Below are positions 25,901 through 38,910 of a stretch of DNA of 64,000 nt, in pieces. The stretch spans positions 47,707,761 to 47,771,760 of the forward strand of contig CM067592.1 in the NCBI GenBank assembly GCA_034336665.1, written 5' to 3'. Under the pieces are notes generated by a model that made no database searches, was not told where the DNA came from, and saw nothing but the letters and a program-made list of their open reading frames with translations. This DNA comes from Luscinia megarhynchos (Eukaryota > Chordata > Aves > Passeriformes > Turdidae). The first letter of the stretch is position 1. Every line of letters begins with the position of its first letter. The position numbers and the translations under genes were made by a program.

Positions 25901-28900
25901 TCTATCCTAAATTTAACATTATATCTGTGATACTCTTCATAATGTACTGTCTAGTAATGTTCAAAGAAGATGATTTGTTTGTATCGTGCTAATGAGCAAA
26001 ATGTAAGAATGATGGCAGATTATTTATTTGCAAAACTCTCTTTCAGAAAAAGAAATACTTTTGAAAAATTATATAGCATTTTAATGACATTATCACTATT
26101 CACTTTGTTAACAGTAAAAAAGTTTTCAAGATTATGTCAGTTCACCTGCACCTGCTACCATATGTAACACATATGCATTTTTTACCTTCACTTTCAATGT
26201 ATTAGGCAGAATGCATTCAATAAAGAGCATATTTTTCTGAAGACAATATGAATTCATGTTAAAATTTATCTTACAATAATAAGTTCTGCTTTGGTTCACA
26301 GATCAAGACATAACTCTGAGCATGAAATTACCAATTTAAAACATTTTGGAAAGACATACATGCATCTTTTTTTCAGTGATATATTTAGTAAAATAATTTA
26401 GATGATCACAGTTTCACACTAATTTTCTTCATTTTCGGTTTATTTTGTCTTGACTGTTGGAAGTCTTTGTGGCATGACTCATTGCATGCTTTTAAAAAAC
26501 TGAAACTCTCATATTAAATGCTAATATTTATTATTTTGTTTATGATATGTAAAAATCTCTGATACTTTAAAATTTTGCTGTTTCTTCTGAATATAACTTC
26601 TTAATGATATCAGTTATCTTTTATAACCTGGAGAATTGAAACAGAAAGAAAGGGAATGGTTTGCAAAAGTGTATTTTACACCTTTTTGAAATATTTGCAA
26701 AAACGATTATTCAAGAAAAAGCAAGCTATAGAGAGCAGAATACAGTTCTTCACAGTAATGACTTCAGTCAAAAGACTAAAATAGTTATCTTCAAGCAATT
26801 TAATCTTTTATTTATTCCTTTTTCTGGTTTAACTTGATTTACAGCTTTGGAAAGCACATTATTACCCTTTTAATTCTAATACAAAATATTTCATTACATG
26901 ACTTAACAAAAAACCTTCAAAAAACCTGAAAATTTATTATGCATAGTTTTAAAATTTAGTTTTTTCTTGACTGGTGTTAATTTCAGCATACAAAAGATCT
27001 AAGTAAACATGCACAGATACTTGCAGTTCACAAACTAACATCAGTTTTTAATGCAGAGTAATGGAATGAAATTATAGTAATTCAAACTATTTGAACTGTT
27101 ATTGCATTCTTTCAGAGGACAGAGTCCTGTCACAATATACCCAGCCAAAGTACTTGATATGTTAATTTCCTTTCAGAAAAAAAAACCCTGTGAACAATTA
27201 AATACACTGAAGAAGCAGTATAAATTGAACCATTATCTCACCACAGGTCTTCTGCATCCCAAATGCCTCATTTCATCATCCACACAAAACTGTGACTTCC
27301 ACACTGGTCAATAATAATAATATTTGGAAATAAGCCAAGTGAAGAAAATGTGAAATTAATTCTAGATAAAGGTACACAAGCAAATAAAACTTAGGTTTTG
27401 ACTTGTGATGAAGCTTGTCATAATGATGAATGCAGAAAACATTACAAAGCCTTTTCTGGATTAAATTTGTGTTTAGCATCCCCACCATTAATAAAATTAA
27501 GTAAGTGTCAAATATACCATAACACTTAAACAAAGAAACAAAGAAACAAAGAAGAAAATTCCCCCAAGCTCCAAACCTATCTCACTTTTCAAGGACTTTC
27601 CACTTGTTTTATAACAAATGACAAAGGAGATAGAGTCAGACAACTGCTGCAACAGATAGGAAATTCAAGAATGTTCTCAGCATTTTTAAAACTCATTTTA
27701 ACCGTGAGATACACGATCTATTTCAGAGAAACAGATTAGTAAATGTCTTTTGTTTGGCAGATGTAAGAAAAAACCTCTCCATAAACCCATTTGTAACTCC
27801 TATGTGGCAACTGTAAAATTATCTGTAGTAGGAATACAGCCTATGAAGTAGTGGATGAACATGAAACAGGAATATGTTTGGCCATGTATTATATCTGCAT
27901 CAATGCTTTTCTGGCAGTGACAACACTGAACACAGAGAATTTGATCTTAGATCAGCTTAGACACTTGACCTGTGATTTCTGTAGCATATAACTCAGTGTG
28001 TTTGACCCTCTGATATCGTTCCACTACTGAAATCTACTAAAAAAAGGCAGTTCAAGGCAAACCACTAATGGAAAAGCCTGGTTTCCTCATCATGTTTGCT
28101 TTTAATCTGTGTGAATTTTCTCTGCCTGTGGTGAAGCACAGGGATACCCAGGCAAGCTGTATAAAGGGCAGCTCAAGCAGACTAGCTAAAACAGCATTGT
28201 CTTCCAGAGGATGTGTCCCATGCTAGCTGGATTTCCCCTAAGAATTTGGCGACCAGAAAATAAACCCAGCCCAAACAGTTTTACTTGAGCGTTGGCATGT
28301 ACCAGCGGGAGAGCAGAGCATGCTGGAATATTCTGTGTCCTCCTCCACAGTGTTTGACAGCAGCACTGTCAGCAAGGGGTGGCTGCACCACGGTCAGCAA
28401 GGCAGATCCACCTCCAGCCAGAAATGAGGGAGCCCTGCAGCCCCTGGATATGGTGCAGTGGTGCAGACAGGGAACTGCCGTGTTTTACAGCCAACAGCAA
28501 AAACATGGCAAAATGTTTGGTTACTAAACATCTGAGCAACTTGCTTTATTGAAACTGAATACATTTCCACATGAAAAATTATACGACTATAAAACCTGCT
28601 TTAAAAAATTTAAAATTTTCCATTTAAATAATTATTTTTCTAAAAATGGTCAGTGTTGTCTTTTGCTGCATATCTGTGTAATGTTTGCCTTGTCAATCTT
28701 TCTGTAAGGAGGGGACCTTTTTCTGAGAAAGTTGTGCTTTAAAATACCCTAACTATAAGAGCAGGCATAAATATTTCAAACTTCTTTACTTCTGTCATTT
28801 CAGAGAAAAGACTCCTCCTTCTCCATCATATTAACCCTAACAAGAAATATTTTAGGAGGCTAGTAAACCATTGAAGAAGATGTGACTTCTTTGTAGCCTA

Positions 28901-30481
28901 TTTACACAAAATAGTTTGCACTGGATTTCTAGAGAGGGATTGATATTTTAAATCTTAAAATTAATTACTTTAATATCATTTATTGCAAACAATAACAAAA
29001 AAACCCCATTAAAACATGTTAAATTTTCCAAGTTCTTTGCTATATTAAAATAGACATTCAAGTGTGGTTACATCTGTAAAAATTTTCAGTTGGATTTTGA
29101 CTGTCTGTGATAACTTGGCCTGATTTTCTTTTCTAGAATTGTTGATATCAAAATATTTTACTGTTAAATATGTAAATGAAAATATCCAACTGAACATTTC
29201 TTTATTTAAATTCATAATGCAAATACTGACATGGATATTTTTATACTTTCAGAACATTCCCTCCAAAAAGTAAGCTAAAAATTTGGTGTGGATATGCTTT
29301 GCATAGTAGTTTGTCTTAGTTGTATTTACATAAATTTTTATTATAGATTTATTTAAATGCAATGCCCCTTACCTGTATCCTTTGGTTTAGAAGTACACAT
29401 TAGAAACTTTATTGGTAAGCATATTTTCAAGTAAAGGGCATTTTAGAGCAATTTTCTGTCAATGTTATTAAATAGGAAACAAATGAAGACAGAATTTCCT
29501 ATTCAGAAGCATTGTATTATAGGTGCTTGGAAAAAATATTGGAAATGGTGACAGACGAAGTAGGAGTGATGATATTATTTTGTGAAACGACTTTGTGCAA
29601 CTTCTGAGTAGTATAATCTCTCAGAATTCATGTCTGAAATCCATACCATGTCAGAATCCATATATTTATATTGCAGTATCAGATTTCGATTTTAAAACTT
29701 TTGATTATTACTAGACAATACTGTAGGTTATTTGTTCTTATTCCCTGACAAATAATGAGACTAGATTTTTGCATAGCATTAGCCATTTCATTACTTCTAA
29801 GATGTGAAGTATTTTTAATTTTCAGCCAATCACAAAAAGACCCTTTCAGTCACAATATGACATCATTTTGTTATGTTGTGGAAATGTTTTATTCTTATGT
29901 TCTTCCATGTTCAGCTCATTGCAAGAAGGCGGAGTTTGTTTTCCCACTCTGTGTTTTCCATTTTGTGTCTTTCTTTGTCAATGCATAAGGGAAAATTGTA
30001 AGTGATCAGGCACTTAATATTTAAGTAGTTGGACCATACACTGCAAAATTTCTGTGAAAATGAGTCTTGTTTCAGAAAAAAAATAATTTCTATTTCTATG
30101 TTTGGCCACATGTGCTAAGTTTTCCTTCTGTCCATTTCAGCATTAAAAGAGATTTAAAGTTGCATAAGAAAGATTCTTCACTAAGCAGATGATCTGAGAA
30201 GTTGAGAGGCAGGTTCTTATCATTACATAAACAGAGGAAATATTGTATTGAAATGCCACTCTGTGATGCTGCCTCTTCACTGGCTCTGAAAGTGAGGTGC
30301 TTTCCTCTCTGACTAAAGTAACACCAGGAAAAAAAGACTTTCACCTGAGAGCACTGAAATCAAGAGTCTTTAACTTAATTTAGTACTGTTGAGACATAAA
30401 TTTTCTCATCAAGTGAAAAAATAAAGAAAAAAAAATTCTGCAGAAGTTAAAAGATGAATGCAAGAGGCCAGGACCCAAACG
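22904..30481. other. No gene seen; two GC-richer patches
   Basis: Mostly AT-rich. GC-richer islands at about 25340-25620 and 28275-28510 carry short open frames on both strands. I could not assign either to a known gene or repeat. An interrupted poly-A stretch lies near 24608-24624. No splice-supported exon can be claimed. Confidence 0.5.
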
Positions 30482-30541
30482 GGAAAAAAAAAAATTTAAA
30501 AAAAAAAATAAAAAAAAAATAAAAAATATATATATATATAA
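30482..30541. repeat. A-rich / TA low-complexity tract
   Basis: About 60 bases of A homopolymers separated by single T residues, ending in a short TA repeat. The source is unclear; it could be a decayed poly-A tail, but no element body is recognisable upstream. Confidence 0.85.
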
Positions 30542-33500
30542 AGTAACAAGCTTTCCTTGTAGAGATCATAATTTATTTGGCATGCAACTACCTTAACTGT
30601 GTTACAATGTATAAAAATGGAAATGAGGAGAGAGTTTTCCAAAACAGTCGTAACAGATTCTTGATTGGAGATATTGGTTTGGTTTTAAATTCTAGTATCA
30701 TTTAACTAGTAAAAGTGAGTAGTACCTGTCCTAGAAATCACTCCCTGTTATTCCTGAAAATGAACAATCCAGTCTTCCTATTCAGAAGAAGATCTCCTTA
30801 ATTTTAGGGGTTTTTCGGTTTTGTTTCTTAAACAATAATATTATGGGGAAAACAAATACCTTTACATAATGCTCCTAATTCAGTAGTTCACTGCTTCTGT
30901 TGCTCAGCAGACTGGAGTAAAGTAGAAATCAGAGCAAAAAGGTATGAAATCACTGCTATCACTTACTTCTGACTTGCCTCATTAGAAAGGACATGACACG
31001 TGAACTAACTCCTGGGAAATAAGAGTAATTCATAATAATGCCAAGATGTGGGTTGCTTTCAAAAAGTGATTGAAGTTTTATAGAACACTAGAACAGTCAC
31101 ATTGGGTAGGCTCTTGGTTCGTAGCTCAGCATATTTGTCTCTAACAATGTTCAAGAGCAGGTGCCCACATAAGGTAGCAAGAAGAAAACCAGCATTATAT
31201 CAAATTTCTCTTGACCTTTCTCCCAACCCCTGACAATAATGTGATGGGAACTTTTTGGTTCTGAGGTGATTTCCATGGGAGCCATTATTCCATGCAGGTT
31301 TTTTCTGCTGTAATAAATTTTCTAGCATTTTAATTATGAATACCAAAGTTTGTCAAAACTCAAGATTAATCTTCCATGTCAAAGTCTGTCCTAGTTTTAG
31401 GAAATTTTGGTTGAATCAGAACAGAAGGGGTAAGTTCCCTGATGCTGACATCAAAGATTAAAATGATTGTCAAAATTTAATAATCATTATACAAAAAAAA
31501 AGGTTATATCAGTTTAGATAATTTGAAAAGCACAATTAGTTTTGAGGCAGTATAGTTATTACTATTACTACTGCTAATAATAAAATTCTTTTTCATCATT
31601 ATTATTACTATTGATTGTAGTAGTAGTAGCAGCAGCATTTTTAATCATTCTCAGCTTTTACAATAATACAATAATTTTGCTCTCTTCAATAATTTCCAGT
31701 AAAAAATTTAAAAAAGGACATTTTTTTTTCTTTCCAGTGCCATAGTGCATTAAAATAAATAATAAAAAAATATCCTAGTGTTTTACAGTTCTAGTGAGCC
31801 TTTCAAGTTTAAGGAAACAAGAAAAATATTTTAATTTCATGTCCTCTCATTTTAGATAGTTGTTCATAATTGTCAGGACATCACCACCATCAAATATTAC
31901 CTCTTTTTAAATCCATGTTATGTAATAAGCAAGGTCACTATGCAAAATCTGTATAACTCAAGTTTTATATGCAGATAAGTTTTATAGCTATTCTCAATTT
32001 TAATTCTTTTTCCTATGGTGATTCTATTATCAATACTACTGCTAGTACTATAAATTCTTGATAATACAGTGGTAAAATCATGTTTGCCTCAGGATAAACT
32101 GAAATTTCAAACACAAAATCAGGAATGTAAGAAAAAATTGCCAGCACTTTTAATAACTAGAGAAAGACCCACCCTCAGAAAACTCATTAGGCACCTTCAT
32201 TTTAAATAAAAGAATATTTTTGGACAATATCTAAGCAAAGGATAAAAGGCTCATGATGACGATAACATTTTGTCTAATCATTCCACATATAGAATTATCA
32301 GATTATTAAACTACATAAATAAACTTGTGATCTCATAATTAGATGTAAAATTAAATAAGCGAAAAACGTCCTTCTCATTCTAAGGGGAAAAAAAAAAAAC
32401 AAACACCTCTCCGAAACATTCCTAGAGATGAATCATTCCTTGGATTACTTAACTCGTTTATAGTAGGTAGTAATATGCTCCTAGTACAATTCCTTGAGGG
32501 CAAATTCAGGCATAACTGGAGGAATATATGTGCAAGAGCTGAGGTTTCAGACCACACAGCCACGAGGTGATCACCTACTCCTGACATTTCTGTACTCAAG
32601 TCTTCTTTGGTGCTGCAGACCCCAGCTTGCAATTTTGGTAAAACAAAGCAGGTTCTCAAAAATGTCCACTTCAAGATGTTTGTAGACTAAAAGCAGAAGC
32701 AATGTCCAGCCAAAACTGTTTTCTGCTTAAAGAGAAAATGCAATAATGAAAAAGTCATTTTTTGAGGCTTGTATATGCTCAAACTAATTTCAAGAAAACT
32801 GTAGCACCAAGTCTACCTTGGGTGATTTTAAAATTTCAAGTTTGTGCTGTCACATTTGTCTTGTCATGGCATGTAGACCCTAAGTCAATTTTATGGTCTT
32901 CAGCTAGATAATGTGTTTAGCTTAGGTAGTCACATTCTGTGAAACAATTTTAACCACAGCAGTGTCACCTGAAGTTACTTACGTTACAGTTTGAAAAAAA
33001 ACACCCTCCAAGTTTCAGTTTCAGTTTGCCAGACGCCTCTGTAAAGAGTGTAAGAGTGTTCTGTGTACATTCAAAATCTCTTAGACCTGGTTTTGAAAAA
33101 CCTGTAGCTTTTACAGTACTCAATGATTAATTTAGCAAAGTATTAAGACAGTGTCTGACCCTGCTCGCAAGCAGTGCTAAGGAGGTAATATTTGCAAACG
33201 TCAAGGAACACAGCTTTCAAAAATTTATGAACCTAAACAGCATGACAGTGATAAAACATCACAAACATCTTAAAAAATGTTAGGGACAGCATTTTATATT
33301 ATTGTAGCTCAAGTAAACACTGTTGATCAAAAGAGAGGTTTCTTTCTTTTCTTTTTTTATTTTTTTTTTGTGAAAAATCTTTACATGTTTAGTAATTAAC
33401 ATGACTCAAATATATGTCTTACTCTACCCACTGCTTTAAGTGAAAGGGGGATAAGTTTTGGATGTAAAACTTTCTGTGTTCTAAATCTGCTGCTGCATGA

Positions 33501-36500
33501 CATTAGAACATTACCCACTGTACACACTGGAGGTATAACAAAATTTGTCATTCTTCTTACAACCCAGGAAATACAAGGTAACTTACTGACTGCTACAGAG
33601 CTCAGATGTTATCCAGTCATTAAGGTTAGCCTCATAATGCAATTGTATTAAATTTAAAGTCAAATTAAAATAATACGCTGTAAACAGGACTAGTTGGCAT
33701 CACAAAACAAATAATTTCTTTAATAAGAGAGAGAGCCAAAAATAGTGCTTTGATTTTTAACCTTTCTCACATCAATCACAAAGAAACAAAACACACCACA
33801 GTTCAAACTGAAATTTGGAGTTTGAAAGTAGATGTCCTCTAGCCTCTGTCCAACGCAGAAATACTTTCAAGTGTAGGAATGCCACTGGATCTGATAAACA
33901 ATTAAGTTCCTAAACTGCAGATATGAGCATGCTGTCCTGGCCCCCAGCAGTAACTTTGTCAAGTGTGTGAGTTTATTGCATTGTTACTATCTCTTGCTTG
34001 ACAGATTACATCAGTGAAAGGTTAAAGCCTGCACTGCCCTCTATCCTACAGTCCATGAAGCCAAGGAGCTTAGCTCAGTGTAATGTTATTTCTCTCTAAA
34101 CCAAGCAGATGAATTCTTGGAAGCTTCAAATATGCACTAAACAGTGCTCTGCAGCAGGAGAATGCTTGGTTTTTATTTTCCTACTAGTGGGAGAATGAGT
34201 TTACCTGTGGATCATCCTTCTCTCTTTCACATGGTTTCAAGAGTCAGATTAAGGATTTCCCAGTCAGAGTGAAAGCCTGGAGTGCAGACACCATCTCGGG
34301 TTGCAATGGTCTGACAGACTAACATGCTCAAAAAGAATAGAGCCAGATCAGCCCGCTTGGACTCCCGGAAACTTCTTTATTTCAGCAAATTGGTGCAGAA
34401 ATTAATGCTAACTGGTCAGATTATTTGAAGATGTCAATCTGAGGCTGCTGTCCTGTCTAACTTCTCCTGAACTGCAATGCCTAAAAAGTCCAAGTAATTC
34501 TGAAATGAAGCTCGGACTCCAGCAGGAAGGTGAGAAAAAATGTAACTTTATCTCTTCCTTCCTGCGATGTAACAAGTCACAGGCTTTGATTACCAAGAAA
34601 GACACAATGATTTTGAACTTCCTGCATTAAAATTATTTAAAATTGTCACTCAATGCCACCATATATCTGAATTTTCTACTGGAAGCTGGTACAGAACAGA
34701 AGTTCTTTCTATACTGCTTTAGAGACATTTAATGCTTCACAGCTACTGACTGAGTTATAGACCTCCTTCTTCCACAACTCTAAAACAGCGTAAATGTTCA
34801 GAAAAAGATATAAATGAAACTGCCTTATGACAAGATGCTAATAAACAATGGTCTAGAATAAGATATTTGATCATAGACATTGTGAGAAACATTATAAATT
34901 AACTATGGAGAGTGGAAACAGCACGTAGAAATGAAGTGAGTTATTAATCACTGGTAGGGGGAAAAGGAAAATGGGTGGAATTAGTGAAGAAGGGACAATG
35001 AGATGAGTACACTTAAAGTGTAAGGGTCTCACCTGAAAGATACCACATTTAGTGACTGAAGACAGGCAGTAATAGATCAGAAGAAAAAAATGCAGCATGT
35101 TAAAGTAGCACAGTGAGAAATGGGAGCACAGACACACTTTTCATCATGGTTCAGAAAACATCACTCAGAGCAGTAGCTCCCTACTGCAATGTCAGGAAGG
35201 TGGCAGATGGCAAAACTCTAACTGCAGCAGAAGGCTTTAAGAAATACTGGGGAGAAAGGAAAATAAGTTATAAACATTTGGGGACAATCCAAGATTGACA
35301 CTAATGAGTTAACACTGGGAGAAGAGAGGTCGTCAACCCTTGTGGTGAAGAAATTATAAATACAATAGGGAGAGGGAAAAAGTTGAACTTCTAGTTCAAC
35401 AAAGAGGCCCTTGATGCAGGTAGTACTGTGGCTGAGTTCATAAAGCAGACTGACAACTGTGCAGTAAGCACGTTTTAAAAAAGCTCATTCGTGAAAAGGA
35501 AGAAGGTGTTGGGCTCTGAAGACTAACAAATCAGTCCATATAGAGAAGAAACCTCAGGTCAGAGTGTGAGATCTGAAACACACTCATTTTCTTCATCAGA
35601 TCTTTTGCTTCTACACCTTATGCTAGATGAAGTTCTATACAGGTTATTTGTGGCAACATTATAAAAGCAATAGAAGAAATTGGGATTGGGAAAACACCAC
35701 TCGACCCTATACGCTCCTGCAAAGCATTCCTAAATGGAAGGCCAAAAAATTATTCACCCATGCCCTTTGTGCATGACTGATTTTCAGATACATTTCATAT
35801 TTCCTTAGGTAAAATTTGCAAGTGGTGAACTGACTGATGATGCTTTCTGAGGTGTCTCCTTACCCCCTTTCTCTCTCTGGTTTTAATGAATGGCAATCAT
35901 CTAACTTTTCAGCCTAAATTTCTTCTCCATGTACTTTAGCTACTTGGAACTGCAGGCCCAAGCCACCTGGGGAACAATATGTAGATTTTCCCATCATAAA
36001 GCTGAATCCCCTGACCACTCAGCATTGTGTATCAGCCTGTGAAATTTCCTTTCACTGCTCCTTCACATGTTTATTTCAACCTGTGTCAATATGTCCACAT
36101 ATATCTATTATTAGCTTAATAAAAAACAATTTATCTATGGAAGTGTGATCTCTTACAACAAGAATCATCACAGCTTCTCTGTGAAGTTCTAGTTAACTTC
36201 AACCTTGTGATGATACAACATTTAACGAAAATAGTATGAAGAGAATTAGCTAAACGCAGTAGGAGTTAGGGGACTGTTTTAAGGATGTTTCTTGAGCAAT
36301 TCTGCCCCTCTGGCTATATGCTACCTGCACAAATACTGATGGAGGGTTCATCTGTTCAGTAGTCTAAAGAAAGACCCTCAGTTCTGGCAGATGCACTCAG
36401 TAATGTACAGAAGCTGCCCATTTTCATGATAGCAGCAGAGACACCATAGAATGAACCTTAAGACAGACCACACACCCACAAAATCTCAGATTTATTTTGC

Positions 36501-36985
36501 AAATTATTTTGTCACAGGGCTATTATCAGAGGAAGAACAGGTTAATTCAAAGTAGATGAAGTAGGTTTCTACAAGTCATAGAGATTCTTCTAAATTTCAG
36601 AAAAAAAATATTTTGGATGGGTACCAAAATTTACTTGCAATAGCTTTTGATAATTTTTTTATTTTTTAGTAGAACATTTAGATACACCATAATTATTGCT
36701 GCAAGGGAAAGAACAGTGTTCCTGGAGAGCTGGACAATGTAGAAGAGAGATTTGAATCAGGCAAGCACTGTGAGGAAATCTTTATTTCTGGTTCTGCTCT
36801 TGCTGTCAAAGACCACTAGCATATGCTGGCAATCTCTGCTAGCTGGGAATTAACCCTTTTAACAGTTGTGCTCCTTCCTCCACTTCCTCTCAGTGTTTCA
36901 TCACCAAAAAAAGAAAAAAAAAATCAGAAATTACTAGGAGGTTTAGCCAACAGCTCCACCACAACTTCTTGGGCAGCATTATCTT
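30542..36985. other. No gene seen; AT-rich sequence
   Basis: No frame exceeds 100 codons. A degenerate trinucleotide patch (att, act, gta, gca) lies at about 31556-31641. A duplicated AGTTTC motif at 33011-33022 fits the interferon-response element pattern. Nothing here supports an exon. Confidence 0.5.
31556..31641. repeat. Degenerate trinucleotide patch
   Basis: The stretch moves from att/act triplets through tcattattatt to gtagtagtagcagcagca. It reads as one decayed trinucleotide microsatellite whose motif has drifted by substitution. Confidence 0.7.
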
Positions 36986-37007
36986 AAAAAAAAAAAAAAA
37001 AAAAAAA
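36986..37007. repeat. Poly-A run
   Basis: Twenty-two A residues in a row. The upstream sequence shows no recognisable retroposon body. Confidence 0.9.
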
Positions 37008-37329
37008 TTAAATTTGGAATAGGAAAGTTTAAAAGGAAATTAATTAAGTGATTTACTTGTCTAAAAGAGGCAGGATAAAATGGAGGAAGAATGGGAATGG
37101 CTGCTTCATAGCTCCCTTTAGAAAGAAGTTAGGTTAGGTTTAAAAGCATAACAACACAAGACTGTTTAAAATAATAATTTAACATTAAATAATATAATTT
37201 TATTGAAATGGTTTTTTGCATGCAATGGATAAAATTTCTAAATATTACAAATACTTCACCCAAAAAGTTTTCCATTTTAGCATTTTTTGACAAATTTTAG
37301 CTTCATAAACAGGATTTTTCTTTTTGGTA

Positions 37330-37363
37330 GATTTATATTTCCTGTGGATTTATATTTCCTGTG
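37330..37363. repeat. Perfect 17-bp tandem duplication
   Basis: The 17-mer gatttatatttcctgtg occurs twice, back to back, with no mismatch. This suggests a recent replication slip. Confidence 0.97.
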
Positions 37364-38855
37364 GTAAATATTTTTGTCTAAAACATTCTTCCCCTTTTTT
37401 TCTGCTTTTGTCTTAATTTGTCTTTAATAAAATCCAATTCCATATATTTTATTAATTTTCTTGTATTTCTGATTTGCTAAATCCCATGGTAAAAGAAAAG
37501 GAGGCCTCTCAATTGATTATGCCAGCAACACAGCTGATCTGTGCAGATTTTCTAAACAGAGGTCTTTATATGCCACTTTAGTTGACTTGGGTAATCCAGG
37601 TACTTCTGTGTCTTTAAAAACTTTGTGTCTGAACAGCCTCAAACTCTCACATTTGCATAGGAATTAATTTTGATATTAAGACTATAACTGGAACCTGTGT
37701 AGAAAATCTGGACCTGCTATGAATTCCCTTCAGTTATTTTTTTTACTTCTAAAATATGATGGAAAATATAAGACTTAATTTTCCATAAAGGGATACATTA
37801 AAAAGTTGTTGCCTTTAATTATATCACTGGTTTTGGAGATGATGAAATCTCTTTTCAAAAATTAGTAGCAATCATAGACAAAATTATTTTAGAGTCACAA
37901 AACCTGGTTAAGAAATTAAAATACACAAATAAATGTATGGCCTGAAAGTCAGTCTTTCTTGGGCTGTGTAAAACATATCTAAATTATAACCACTGGTGCC
38001 TTCATTTTGAGGTATGTGTCTGGTTTGGCATTTATGCTATGGTCATCGGAAACAAATTTTGCACAAACTTTATTAGAGTAGTATGTTAAATATTTGAGGG
38101 TAAAGTGCACTTAGCACCAACAAACTTCAAGACATCTGGAATTTACATGCCTCTTAGTAAAACAAGGAATGTCCTTGAATGCAATATAACCTTTGAGTCT
38201 CAGTGTTTGCAAGTGGCATTTTCACTTCTGCAGATTTTGAATATTTATTGCACTACTTTTCTGCCAATGGCTGAAATCAGGTCTTTTCTTTTACTGAAGA
38301 ACTTCTTAAGCCTTACTCTTCTAAATGTTTTCCTTGCTTTTTATTCTACTTTTCAAAACAAAATGGTGATGAAACCTAAAGACAGCACTAATACATTAAG
38401 AAAAAAGAATACAATTCTGATTTTCTCTTGCAAAGTGCATGTTTTTTAAGTGTATTATCAAGATCAAACATTTTAAGTGTGATCAACGTACCTTTACTGT
38501 CATTTACAGTGAATCTAAGAAACAATTGCAAAAGCTTTGATGAATAATGGAAATGCACCCCAGAGACTCCTACATACTCTGTGTCAGGTCACAGCAGTGC
38601 AATTTGTCATGCTGATCATTTACAGGAGTGAATGAGAAGTAAAGGTAATATTTTAAAGTGTGATATTATGCAATTGCCACAATTTAATGGCTTGTCAGCA
38701 TAAAAATATTTTGTGATAAGCAACTTTAATGCAAGAAATGCTTTGTAAAATGCAAAGACTGAAGGATTATCATGAAAATCCGTATCATTCATACACAGCT
38801 GATTCTCAGGACACTTCCAGTAGTTTACTAGTAAACAAGAGAGAATCTTGAGGTT

Positions 38856-38910
38856 TTAGAGGGGCTGTTCATTATTAGAGGAGCTCTTCATTTTAGATGG
38901 GTTGTTCATG
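38856..38910. repeat. Three imperfect 18-19 bp tandem units
   Basis: Units starting at 38856, 38875 and 38893 share the pattern ttagaNgggctgttcat with a few substitutions. It is a small, already diverged minisatellite. Confidence 0.8.

Noticed and set aside
36986..37007. Poly-A run as the tail of a processed pseudogene or SINE
   Set aside because: No recognisable body on its 5' side and no flanking target-site duplication was found.
38105..38449. 114-codon plus frame
   Set aside because: Composition follows base content; nothing recognisable; chance length.
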